The translations under genes were made by a program, and so were the position numbers. The notes beneath the pieces were generated by a model. The model was not told where the DNA came from. It saw only the letters and a program-made list of their open reading frames with translations, and did no database searches. Source: an uncultured Collinsella sp. (GTDB lineage: Bacteria; Actinomycetota; Coriobacteriia; Coriobacteriales; Coriobacteriaceae). Taken from it: 64,000 nucleotides of DNA. Shown piece by piece: positions 52,483-60,784 of the stretch; the stretch's first letter is position 1; the number at the start of each line of letters is the position of its first letter. Location: the NCBI GenBank assembly GCA_900756765.1, contig CAAELE010000005.1:1-64000 (forward strand), read 5' to 3'.

Positions 52483-55400
52483 TCACGCTTCGCCCCAGAA
52501 TCTATGGGTGCTGCGCAGGAGCTGTGCAGTTTTACCCTCTGCGGCCGCAACGTCGGCCTCATCGGCCTGCCACGTCCAGTTGCCCGTGGCCACGCCCGGC
52601 ACGTTCATGCGCGAGTCGTCGCCAAGCCCCAGGATATCCTGCAGCGGTATCATCACCAGGGGAGCGTCGCTTGCCAGCGCGTCGCCCATCAGCTTGGCCG
52701 CCACCTCAACACCGCTCGGCTCGTCGCCGCCCGCAAAGGAGCGCGTGCACCAACCAGCGAGCGTCGACGTGTCGTGCGTCGAGGTGTACAGAATCTTGCC
52801 CGGCGTGGGATGCACGCCGCAGCGGACGTCGTAATCGCTAAACTCCAGCACGTCCATGCCGGGGAAGCCGCAGGTCGAAGCCATGGCGCGAACGCCGGGC
52901 GTCAGGTAGCCCAGGTCCTCGGCGATAAAGTTGAGCGGCCCCAGCTCGTCATAGGCGGTCTGGAACAGGTCCTTGCCCGGACCCGCCAGCCAGCGGCCGT
53001 CGGCGCAGGCCTTGCCTGCGGGAATGCTAAAGTAGCTGTGGAATCCCAGGAAGTGGTCCAGGCGCACGCGGTCGTAGAGCGAGAACGCGCGACGCAGACG
53101 GTCCATCCACCAGCGGTAGCCGTTCTCCTTCATGTGATCCCAACGGAAGGTGGGGTTGCCCCACACCTGGCCCTCGGGCGCGAAATTGTCGGGCGGCGCG
53201 CCAGAAATCTCAATCGCCTTGCCGGTATCGGACAGCCAGAAGTTCTCGGGCTCGCTCCACGCGTCTGCCGAATCGTCCGAAACATACATGGGAATGTCGC
53301 CGATGACCTCGATGCCCTTCTTGTGCGCATAGTTCATGAGCTCACACCAGGCCAGGTCAAAGCGATACTGCATGTACGCCTGCAGCTCTGCCTCGTCGTG
53401 AAAACGCGTGTCATTGATCATATACTCGTTGTAGCGCGCGACATCGGCCGGCCAATCGTGACGCGATTCGCCTTCAAAGTACTTCTTAACGGCCATGTAT
53501 ACGCAGTATTTCTCGAGCCAATCGGCGTTGCGATGCTTAAACGCCGTGTAGAGCGGATCGGCATCCTCGCCGCCACGGGCCTTCCAAGTCTCAAAGTCGG
53601 CCGCCAGCTCCTCTTGGCTCTCGGGCAGCAGGTCAATATTGCCCGCAAAGGCCGAAGGCCCAGCGTAAGGGGAGCGGAAGAAGTCCGTCGGGTTGACAGG
53701 AAGAACCTGCCAGTAGCGCATGCCCATAGCGGCCAGATGGTCGATAAAGCGACGCGTGGGTGCACCGATCGTGCCGGGCTTGCCGTCGTCGGTGGGCACC
53801 GAGGTGATATGGCACACGACGCCCGCGCCGTGATCGAGCGGCTCCTGCAGGCGCTGCTCGGCATGGTGATAGATGATCGACGAGCCCAACGGATACAGAT
53901 CGAGCGTGACTGTACCGTTGTGGATCTCGCACTCGTGACCGCTGATCACGTCACTTGCGCATTCGCCGAGCGCCGGAATCGTCACGCGGTGCGAATTGCG
54001 CAGGCTTCGGTTGATGATAACCGTCGCGCACTCGCCATTCTTGCCCGTGCGGTTGTAGGCCAGCACCTCGTCGTTGAGTGCGAAGGCCTTGATCTCGCCG
54101 TCGATCATAAATGGCAGTGCGCGGCGTACGGCGGAGGCGTTCTTGACAATAGCCAGCGTGTCGAAGTCGTGCAGTTGGTCCTTGGTCGGCAAGGTGCGGC
54201 GGTTGCCCGGATCGGTAAGGCCCTCCAGGCCGTACTCGTCGCCGTAGTAGATCGAAGGCACGCCGGGGAAGGTCATCTGCATGAGCGTGGCGAGCCAAAA
54301 ACGGCTCTTGGCCAGGCCCATCGAGTTCTCGTCCAGGCGCCATTTGCTGCGCTCGCACTCGGGCAGCTGCGACTCGTCGGGGCCGCCGCCGAGTACCGAG
54401 ATGATGCGCGGACGGTCGTGGCTCGAAAGCAGATTGAGCGCGCAGGACAATGCCTCGCTCGGGTAGTTTTCGCGCAGGGTCTCGATATCCTCGGCTGCCT
54501 GGTAGGCGTTCTTGTAGCCCATCAAAAAGCCGATGACCATGTCGCGGAAGGGATAGTCCATAGCAGAGTCCAGCTCGGAGCCCTGCAGGTAGCGGCGCAG
54601 ATGGCCGTAACTAATCTTGTTGGAGGCGTCTTCCCAGACTTCGCCGAGCAACAGTGCGTCAGGCTTTTCGGCAAGTACGGCCTTCTTGATCTGGGCCAGG
54701 AAGTCGTCAGAAAGCTCGTCAGCGACGTCCAAGCGCCAACCATGGGCACCGGCGCGCAGCCATTTGCGGATCACGCCATCCTTGCCCAGGAGCCTCTCGC
54801 GCACCAGCTCGGACTTCTCGTTGATGGCCGGCATGTTGCCCACGCCCCACCAGCAGTCGTACGAGCCATCCTCGTGGAAGGTAAACGCATCGCGCCACGG
54901 CGAATCCTCGCTTTGCCAGGCACCCACGCCAGGGTAGTTGCCGTAGCGGTTGAAATAGATCGAGTCGTCGCCCGTGTGGTTGAAGACGCCGTCCAGGATG
55001 ATGGAGATGCCCAGCTTCTCGGCTGCCTGGCACAGCTCAGTAAAGTCCTGCTCGGTGCCCAGGATCGGGTCGATCTTGGTGTAGTCGGCCGTGTCGTAGC
55101 GGTGGTTGCTCGCGGCCTCAAAGATGGGGTTGAGGTAGATGGCCGTAAAGCCCAGCTCGGCGATGCGGGGCAGGTCTTCCTGGATGCCCTTGAGCGAGCC
55201 GCCGTAGAAGTCCCAGGTCTTGATGGAGCCGTCCTCGGCGCGCTCGTACACGGGCGGCTCGTTCCAGTCCTCGACCATCCGTCGCTGAATGCCCTTGCGC
55301 GGTTTTTCGAGTTGAGCCATTGTGCGCTCGCGCCAATGCTCGTCACGGGCGTAGCGGTCGGGGAAGATCTGGTAGACCATGCCGTGCTCGTACCAGGTGG

Positions 55401-55779
55401 GACGGTTCTCGCGGTGCTTATAGACGGTAATCTGGAAGGACGGCACCTCGGCGTAGTCGTAGGTTACGCCCTCCCCGCCGGTGCGGCCCTGCGGTGCGCC
55501 CAGGCGAACCTCGGGCTGGCCCTCGATATTGCAGATAAAGCTGTACCAGATAAGACAGGGTTCGGTGCATTTGAGCTCGCCGGTAAAAATGCCATCGCCC
55601 TCGTGCTCCATCGGGATCAGGGTCTCGCCGAATTCATCGACCCAGGTACGCAGGGTGAGTGTTGCCTGGTTGGGATCGGCATCCTCCAAAATCACCGAGA
55701 GTGCAACGGTAGTTCCTGTGGTCACAGCGCCAAACGGAGTGCGAAACTGCGGCAGACGGCTGTTGTGTATCAATCTCAT
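52483..55779 (-). CDS. GH13 alpha-glucosidase/amylase fused to GH77 4-alpha-glucanotransferase
   Basis: A 1098-aa two-enzyme fusion. Residues 1-130 form a beta-rich N domain as in neopullulanase/maltogenic amylases. The GH13 barrel (about 130-600) has RLDVADEL (nucleophile Asp, near 350), LLLGEVWED (acid/base Glu) and LLSSHDRPR (third Asp). The MalQ-like GH77 domain begins near residue 645 (LPVNPTDFFRSPYAG) with RLDHFLGFHS (nucleophile Asp), FIAEDLGYL (Glu) and TSTHDTSTL (Asp). All six catalytic acids are present, so both activities look intact. It would trim and rearrange maltodextrins released from glycogen or starch. No signal peptide is seen, so it is cytoplasmic. Confidence 0.93.
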   Translation of the reverse strand: MRLIHNSRLPQFRTPFGAVTTGTTVALSVILEDADPNQATLTLRTWVDEFGETLIPMEHEGDGIFTGELKCTEPCLIWYSFICNIEGQPEVRLGAPQGRTGGEGVTYDYAEVPSFQITVYKHRENRPTWYEHGMVYQIFPDRYARDEHWRERTMAQLEKPRKGIQRRMVEDWNEPPVYERAEDGSIKTWDFYGGSLKGIQEDLPRIAELGFTAIYLNPIFEAASNHRYDTADYTKIDPILGTEQDFTELCQAAEKLGISIILDGVFNHTGDDSIYFNRYGNYPGVGAWQSEDSPWRDAFTFHEDGSYDCWWGVGNMPAINEKSELVRERLLGKDGVIRKWLRAGAHGWRLDVADELSDDFLAQIKKAVLAEKPDALLLGEVWEDASNKISYGHLRRYLQGSELDSAMDYPFRDMVIGFLMGYKNAYQAAEDIETLRENYPSEALSCALNLLSSHDRPRIISVLGGGPDESQLPECERSKWRLDENSMGLAKSRFWLATLMQMTFPGVPSIYYGDEYGLEGLTDPGNRRTLPTKDQLHDFDTLAIVKNASAVRRALPFMIDGEIKAFALNDEVLAYNRTGKNGECATVIINRSLRNSHRVTIPALGECASDVISGHECEIHNGTVTLDLYPLGSSIIYHHAEQRLQEPLDHGAGVVCHITSVPTDDGKPGTIGAPTRRFIDHLAAMGMRYWQVLPVNPTDFFRSPYAGPSAFAGNIDLLPESQEELAADFETWKARGGEDADPLYTAFKHRNADWLEKYCVYMAVKKYFEGESRHDWPADVARYNEYMINDTRFHDEAELQAYMQYRFDLAWCELMNYAHKKGIEVIGDIPMYVSDDSADAWSEPENFWLSDTGKAIEISGAPPDNFAPEGQVWGNPTFRWDHMKENGYRWWMDRLRRAFSLYDRVRLDHFLGFHSYFSIPAGKACADGRWLAGPGKDLFQTAYDELGPLNFIAEDLGYLTPGVRAMASTCGFPGMDVLEFSDYDVRCGVHPTPGKILYTSTHDTSTLAGWCTRSFAGGDEPSGVEVAAKLMGDALASDAPLVMIPLQDILGLGDDSRMNVPGVATGNWTWQADEADVAAAEGKTAQLLRSTHRFWGEA

Positions 55780-55840
55780 AGTACGGTCCAGTTCAATAGA
55801 ATCACGGCCTGCGGGCCATGGGCTTTACGCACAAAATATA

Positions 55841-55874
55841 AGTATATCTGTTGTACACAGGGTGTATAAACAAC
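55841..55874 (-). promoter_or_regulatory. Putative promoter and operator of the GH13-GH77 gene
   Basis: On the minus strand a TATACT -10 (55841-55846) lies about 60 bases before the start. Just upstream is an imperfect inverted repeat, GTTGTACAC (55850-55858) with GTGTATAAACAAC (55862-55874), where a repressor or activator could bind. Confidence 0.4.
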
Positions 55875-55934
55875 ATCCGTTTACCATCGGCGAACGGTTG
55901 TCCTAGAAAATCGTTTTACCAACTATCTATAGAG

Positions 55935-55961
55935 AAGGGGCGCCCGGTTGGAGCGCCCCTT
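55935..55961. terminator. Hairpin between glgA and the GH13-GH77 gene
   Basis: AAGGGGCGC (55935-55943) pairs perfectly with GCGCCCCTT (55953-55961). The flanking T-tract is weak on the glgA (minus) side, so termination may be partial. Confidence 0.55.
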
Positions 55962-55998
55962 GTTTAGGGTTTTGATTAGGTTTTAGATCGTGTGTGGG

Positions 55999-58305
55999 CT
56001 AGCGGCGCTTGCGGGTGGCCGTTGCCTTGCGGACGGAGGTCTTCTTGGTCGGAGCCTTTTCCTCGGCCGGAGCGGCAGGGGAGACCGGGGCCTCCTTGGC
56101 GGGCTCGGTCTTTGCCGTAGCCTTCGGAGCGGTCTTGACCTCAGCGGCCTTCGGTGCCGGCTCGGCCTTTACTGCAGGCTTTTCCTCGGCTTTAGCCTCT
56201 GCCTTGGGGTCGGCTGTCTTGGTCGTGGTCTTTTTGGCCGTCGTCGTAGAGCGCTTGCGCGTGGTGGTCTTGGCGGCCGGCTTTGCCTCGACGGGCGTCT
56301 CCTCGACTTTGGCGGCCGGCTTTGCGGCTGCCTTGGTCGTGGCTGCTTTTGTGGTCGTCTTCGCGGCGGCCTTCGTAGCGTCAGCCTTGGTCGTCGTCGA
56401 CTTTGCGGCTGCCGCCTTCTTGGCGGTCGCGGTCGTCTTCTTGGCAGCGGTCTTGGCCGGTGCCTTGACGGCGGGCTTGGCCTCGACGGCGGCTTCAGCC
56501 TTTACCTCGGGAGCAGCCTCGGCCTCGGCGGCCTTCTTGGCAGCGGCGGTCGTGCGCTTGCGCGTCGTTGTTGCCTTGGGAGCAGTCGTCTTTGCTGCGG
56601 CGGTCTTGGCGGTAGCGGCCTTGGTTGTCGTAGCCTTCTTGGCCGTCGTCTTGCGTGTCGTGGTCTTCTTGGCGGCAGGCTTTGCAGCCGGCTTAGCCTC
56701 AGCCTCGGGAGCTGCTTCAACCGGCTTCTCCTCAGCCTTGGGCTCCTCAACGGTAGCGGGCGCCTCAACAGCCGGCTTGGCCTTGGGCTCGGGCTCAGCC
56801 ACAACCGCAGGCTCGTCGACAACCGCCGCCGGCCTCTCGATCTCCGGATGCATAAAGAAGTACAGGTCCAGATACTTGTCGGCCGAGCGCGTCCAGCTAA
56901 AGTCCTGGCTCATGGCCTGCGTGACCAGCTGGTTCCAAGCGTCGCGGTTGTCCCAGAACAGGCGCGCCGCGCGGAACACGGCATCGCCCATCTCGTCTCC
57001 GTTAAAGTTGCTAAACGAGAAGCCCGTGCCCTCGCCGGTAAACCCGTTATACGGGATCACGGTGTCCTTCAGACCACCGGTCTCGCGAACGATGGGCAGG
57101 GTGCCGTAGCGCATAGCGATGATCTGCGACAGGCCACAGGGCTCAAACTTCGAGGGCATCAGGAACATATCGGCGGCGGCATACATACGCTGCGACAGCG
57201 CAGGATCGAACTCGATGCGTGCGGCCATGGTGCCGGGGTATTTGTCCTGGAAGTAGCGCAGTCCGTCCTCGTAGTCGCGGTCGCCGGTGCCCAGCACCGC
57301 CACCTGCACGCCTCCGGCCAAAATGCGGTCGAGCGCGTACATGACCAGGTCCAGGCCCTTCTGACGCGTCAGGCGCGTGACCATCACCATGAGCGGACGG
57401 TCGTCGCGAACCTCGAGCCCCAGCTCTTCTTGCAGCTTGGCCTTGCACACCGCCTTGCCGGAACGGTCCTCAACCGTGTAGTTTGCGGCAATGCGCTTGT
57501 CGGTCGCCGGGTCAAAGCCCGCCACGTCAATGCCGTTCAAAATGCCCTGCAGCGCATAGGAGCGCTCGCGCAGCACACCGTCCAGGCCCTCGCCAAACTC
57601 GGGCGTCTGGATCTCGTTGGCATAGGTGGGGCTCACCGTGGTAATAGCGTCGGCATAGCGCAGCGCGCCCAGCATGTAGTTGATGCTGCAGGCGTCGCAA
57701 CGCAGCTGCGAGGCGGCCGCCGGAATGTGCCCCACACCCAGGATGTCCTCCATTACGGTGTCGCTAAACTGGCCCTGGAACGCCACGTTGTGGATCGAGA
57801 ACACCGTTTTAACGCGGTCGTACAGCGGCAGGCCCTGGTAGAACTCGCGCAAGAACACGGGCGCCAGTGCCGTCTGCCAGTCGTTGCAGTGCAGGATGTC
57901 GCACTCAAAGCCGGCCGGCAGGTGCTGCAGGCTCTCGGTGATGGCCTTGGAGAAGAACGCAAAGCGCTCGCCGTCGTCAAAGAAGCCGTACGGATAGTCG
58001 CGCGCAAAGTAGCGCTCGTTGTCGATGAACATATACGTGACACCGTCGTGCTCGAGCTTCTCGAGCCCGCAGTACTCGTTGCGCCAGCCCAGGCTCACGT
58101 AAAAGTCGGAGAAGTGCTCCATTTGCGCCTTGTACTCGTCCTTGATGGTGGCGTATTTGGGCACCATCACGATGACTTCGGCGCCGGCGCGCACAAGCGC
58201 CGCAGGCAGCGAGCCCGCCACGTCTCCCAGGCCACCGGTCTTTACAAACGGTGCGCACTCGGCCGAGGCAAACACGATCTGCATCTTTTTGCTGGAATCT
58301 GCCAT
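55999..58305 (-). CDS. glgA: Glycogen synthase (ADP-glucose, GT5) with long H1-like tail
   Basis: Elongates alpha-1,4-glucan from ADP-glucose. The catalytic part spans residues 1 to about 485: FVKTGGLGDVAGSLP (ADP-glucose binding), HCNDWQTALAP, TRLTRQKGLDLVMYA and SKFEPCGLSQIIAMRYGTLP with the catalytic Glu. It is complete and of normal length. It is followed by about 280 extra residues made almost only of Ala, Lys, Thr, Glu, Pro, Val and Arg, with KKTTTRKTTAKK-type repeats like eukaryotic histone H1 or bacterial AlgP. The start at 58305 has GGGAG six bases upstream; ATG 58317 is an alternative. Confidence 0.92.
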   Translation of the reverse strand: MADSSKKMQIVFASAECAPFVKTGGLGDVAGSLPAALVRAGAEVIVMVPKYATIKDEYKAQMEHFSDFYVSLGWRNEYCGLEKLEHDGVTYMFIDNERYFARDYPYGFFDDGERFAFFSKAITESLQHLPAGFECDILHCNDWQTALAPVFLREFYQGLPLYDRVKTVFSIHNVAFQGQFSDTVMEDILGVGHIPAAASQLRCDACSINYMLGALRYADAITTVSPTYANEIQTPEFGEGLDGVLRERSYALQGILNGIDVAGFDPATDKRIAANYTVEDRSGKAVCKAKLQEELGLEVRDDRPLMVMVTRLTRQKGLDLVMYALDRILAGGVQVAVLGTGDRDYEDGLRYFQDKYPGTMAARIEFDPALSQRMYAAADMFLMPSKFEPCGLSQIIAMRYGTLPIVRETGGLKDTVIPYNGFTGEGTGFSFSNFNGDEMGDAVFRAARLFWDNRDAWNQLVTQAMSQDFSWTRSADKYLDLYFFMHPEIERPAAVVDEPAVVAEPEPKAKPAVEAPATVEEPKAEEKPVEAAPEAEAKPAAKPAAKKTTTRKTTAKKATTTKAATAKTAAAKTTAPKATTTRKRTTAAAKKAAEAEAAPEVKAEAAVEAKPAVKAPAKTAAKKTTATAKKAAAAKSTTTKADATKAAAKTTTKAATTKAAAKPAAKVEETPVEAKPAAKTTTRKRSTTTAKKTTTKTADPKAEAKAEEKPAVKAEPAPKAAEVKTAPKATAKTEPAKEAPVSPAAPAEEKAPTKKTSVRKATATRKRR

Positions 58306-58328
58306 ATTGTCTCCCATGTTGCAATTCG

Positions 58329-58364
58329 AGAATAGCCGCCTGGCGCAAACCGGGCGGCTATTCT
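58329..58364. other. Hairpin between glgD and glgA
   Basis: AGAATAGCCGCC (58329-58340) pairs perfectly with GGCGGCTATTCT (58353-58364). No T-tract follows on the minus strand. It sits 24 bases after the putative glgA start on the coding-upstream side and may stabilise or separate mRNA segments. Confidence 0.6.
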
Positions 58365-58395
58365 ACATGTTACGAGCGATGTTGCGGTGCCTACG

Positions 58396-59523
58396 TTAAT
58401 GCACGATGGTGGTATCGGGAGTTAACGGGGCCTTGCCCAGCACCAGGATGTTCTCGGGCGTTCCGCGAAGTTCGGTGTTGGTGGGAACCACGTTGTTCTT
58501 GTCCAGGATGGCATTCTCAACGCGGGCGCCACTCTTGATGATGCAGCTCTGGTTGATGATCGAGTTTGTCACCGAAGCGCCTTCCTCGACCACGACGCCG
58601 CGCGACAGGATCGAGTTGCGCACGGTGCCCTTGATGATGCAGCCGGCCGAGATGATCGAGTTGCACGCGTGGCTGCCGGTCGCATAGCGCGAGGGCGGCA
58701 CGTCGTGAGCCTTGGTCAGGATCGGGCGCTCGGGGTCAAAGAGCTGGTCGGCCACGGTCTGGTCGAGCAGGTCCATGCTGCGGCGATAGAGCGACTTCTC
58801 GCTAAACACGCCCACGACCTCGCCCTTGTATTCGTAGCTGCACACGTCGATGTTGCCAAAGTCGCCCTGGAGCGCCTCGAGCAGGTCCAGATAGTCGGCG
58901 GCCTGGTAGTGGTCGATAATCTCGAGCAGCGTCTCGCGGTTGACGATGCAGCAGTCCATAGAGGCGTTGTCGCCGTACACGACGCCGGCGCTCACGCCCG
59001 TCAGACGGCCGTTCTCGTTAATCTCGAGCTTGGTTTCGTCATCAACATTGCGCGTGGCCTTGCAGTACACCACGGTCATCTGGGCGCCGGAGTTCTCGTG
59101 CGCGTCGATGATGGTGTTGAGGTCCATGTTAAAGATGATGTTGGTGCCCATCATCACGACATAGGGCTTGTCCGAGCGCTGGAACAGCGTCTTGTTGGAG
59201 ATGATGTCGCGCAGCAGGAAGCGCATGCCGCCCTTGGTGGTGCCATACGCGTTGCCGGGCACCATGAACAGGCCGCCCTTCTTGCGGTCCAGGCCCCAGT
59301 CCTTGCCCGAGCCCACATGGTCGATCAGCGAGCGGTAGTTGCCCGGCATGACGACACCGACGGTCTTAATGCCGGCATTCATCATGTTGGACAGCGGGAA
59401 GTCGATCAGGCGGTAGCGGCCCAAAAACGGAACGGACGCGATGGGGCGGTCCTTGAGCAGCACGCTGCCGTAGGTCGAAGAGTAGTTAGCGGTGATATAA
59501 CCGATGGCCTTGCGATTGATCAT
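58396..59523 (-). CDS. glgD: Glucose-1-phosphate adenylyltransferase subunit GlgD
   Basis: Regulatory-type partner of GlgC, 375 aa. It has a nucleotidyltransferase-like domain with degenerate catalytic loop (IGYITANYSSTYGSVLLKD instead of the GGxGxRL loop) and a left-handed beta-helix C terminus (GCIIKGTVRNSILSRGV, NAILDKNNVV). This pattern marks GlgD, which boosts GlgC activity in Firmicutes. It starts four bases after glgC; GGGGGA is upstream. Confidence 0.92.
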   Translation of the reverse strand: MINRKAIGYITANYSSTYGSVLLKDRPIASVPFLGRYRLIDFPLSNMMNAGIKTVGVVMPGNYRSLIDHVGSGKDWGLDRKKGGLFMVPGNAYGTTKGGMRFLLRDIISNKTLFQRSDKPYVVMMGTNIIFNMDLNTIIDAHENSGAQMTVVYCKATRNVDDETKLEINENGRLTGVSAGVVYGDNASMDCCIVNRETLLEIIDHYQAADYLDLLEALQGDFGNIDVCSYEYKGEVVGVFSEKSLYRRSMDLLDQTVADQLFDPERPILTKAHDVPPSRYATGSHACNSIISAGCIIKGTVRNSILSRGVVVEEGASVTNSIINQSCIIKSGARVENAILDKNNVVPTNTELRGTPENILVLGKAPLTPDTTIVH

Positions 59524-59527
59524 CGGA

Positions 59528-60676
59528 TCATTCCCCCTTCCCGATAACGACGTCATTTCCAACGACGGCCGTATCCTTGGTGGTATCGACAGAGCCGAGC
59601 TTCACGCCCTCTTCGACCGTGGAGTTCTCGCCCAAAATAGCGCGGCAGATGTGCGCGCCGCTCTTAACGTGCGCACCCGGCAGCAGCACAGAGTCCTCGA
59701 CCACGGCGCGCTCCTCGATGATGACATCGGTCGAAAGGATCGAGTGGCGAGCGGTGCCGTAGATCTTGCAGCCGTTGGAGACCAGGCAGTCGTCCAGGCG
59801 GCCGTCCGGGCCAATGTAGTGCGGCGGACGCGTGGTGATGTTGGACATGATGGGGAAGTTCTTGTCAAACAGATCGAACTCGGGATTGTTGCCCAGCAGG
59901 TCCATCGAGGTCTCGTGGAAGCTGGCGATGGTGCCGACGTCCTTCCAAAAGCCGTGAAACTCGTAGCTGTACAGGCGCTTGTTCTCGCCGAGCAACTTGG
60001 GGATGATGTCCTTGCCAAAGTCGTGGCTCGAGCGCTGGTCCAGAGCGTCCTCCTCGAGCGCCTCGATCAGCACGTCGGCCGAGAAGATGTAGATGCCCAT
60101 GGACGCAAGGTTTGAATCGGGCTTCTCGGGCTTCTCGGTGAACTTGGTGATGCGGCCGTCCTCGGGGTCGGTAGTCAGGATGCCAAAGCGGCTGGCCTCC
60201 TCCCACGGCACGGGCATAACGCTCACCGTGAGGTCGGCGTTGTTTTCAATGTGCGTCTTGAGCATCTTGCGGTAGTCCATGCGATACAGATGGTCGCCCG
60301 AAAGAATCAGGACGTACTTGGGGTCGTTGGCCTTGATGTAGTCGAGGTTCTGCGTAATGGCATCGGCTGTGCCCGCATACCAGGCGCCACCGGTCTGCGT
60401 CTCGTACGGCGGCAAGATCGACACGCCGCCGTCGCGGCTGTCCAGATCCCAAGCCTCGCCGGAGCCCACATAGGCATGCAGCAGGTAGGGGCGATACTGC
60501 GTCAGAACGCCCACCGTGTCGATGCCCGAGTTGGAGCAGTTGGAGAGCGAAAAGTCGATAATGCGGAACTTGCCACCAAAGCTAACCGCCGGCTTAGCGA
60601 TCTTTTGGGTGAGTGCCCCCAATCGGCTGCCCTGTCCTCCTGCGAGGAGCATCGCGATGCATTCTTTCTTACTCAT
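59528..60676 (-). CDS. glgC: Glucose-1-phosphate adenylyltransferase (ADP-glucose pyrophosphorylase)
   Basis: Makes ADP-glucose from glucose 1-phosphate and ATP, the committed step of glycogen synthesis, 382 aa. The catalytic loop AMLLAGGQGSRLGALT is intact, with KPAVSFGGKFRIIDF, GTADAITQN, ILSGDHLYRMDY and a C-terminal beta-helix. AGAAGGAG precedes the ATG. Confidence 0.96.
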   Translation of the reverse strand: MSKKECIAMLLAGGQGSRLGALTQKIAKPAVSFGGKFRIIDFSLSNCSNSGIDTVGVLTQYRPYLLHAYVGSGEAWDLDSRDGGVSILPPYETQTGGAWYAGTADAITQNLDYIKANDPKYVLILSGDHLYRMDYRKMLKTHIENNADLTVSVMPVPWEEASRFGILTTDPEDGRITKFTEKPEKPDSNLASMGIYIFSADVLIEALEEDALDQRSSHDFGKDIIPKLLGENKRLYSYEFHGFWKDVGTIASFHETSMDLLGNNPEFDLFDKNFPIMSNITTRPPHYIGPDGRLDDCLVSNGCKIYGTARHSILSTDVIIEERAVVEDSVLLPGAHVKSGAHICRAILGENSTVEEGVKLGSVDTTKDTAVVGNDVVIGKGE

Positions 60677-60716
60677 CGATTTCTCCTTCTGTCATCGATG
60701 TTCTTAAACCCATTAG

Positions 60717-60747
60717 CGACGGGCGCGGCGCTCGGTCGCGCCCGTCG
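60717..60747. other. Hairpin between glgP and glgC
   Basis: CGACGGGCGCG (60717-60727) pairs perfectly with CGCGCCCGTCG (60737-60747). No T-tract follows, so it is probably an mRNA processing or stability structure separating glgP and glgC segments. Confidence 0.6.
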
Positions 60748-60784
60748 AGTAATGCCGTGCTGGCATAAGGGAACTCGCGCGCCT

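Noticed and set aside
52504..55869. A 1121-codon open frame on the plus strand
   Set aside because: It is antisense to the GH13-GH77 gene, whose catalytic motifs are clear; long antisense frames are expected from the strong GC-ending codon bias.
55990..58335. A 781-codon open frame on the plus strand, Gly/Leu/Arg-rich at its start
   Set aside because: Antisense to glgA; the repetitive start is just the complement of the Ala/Lys/Thr tail.
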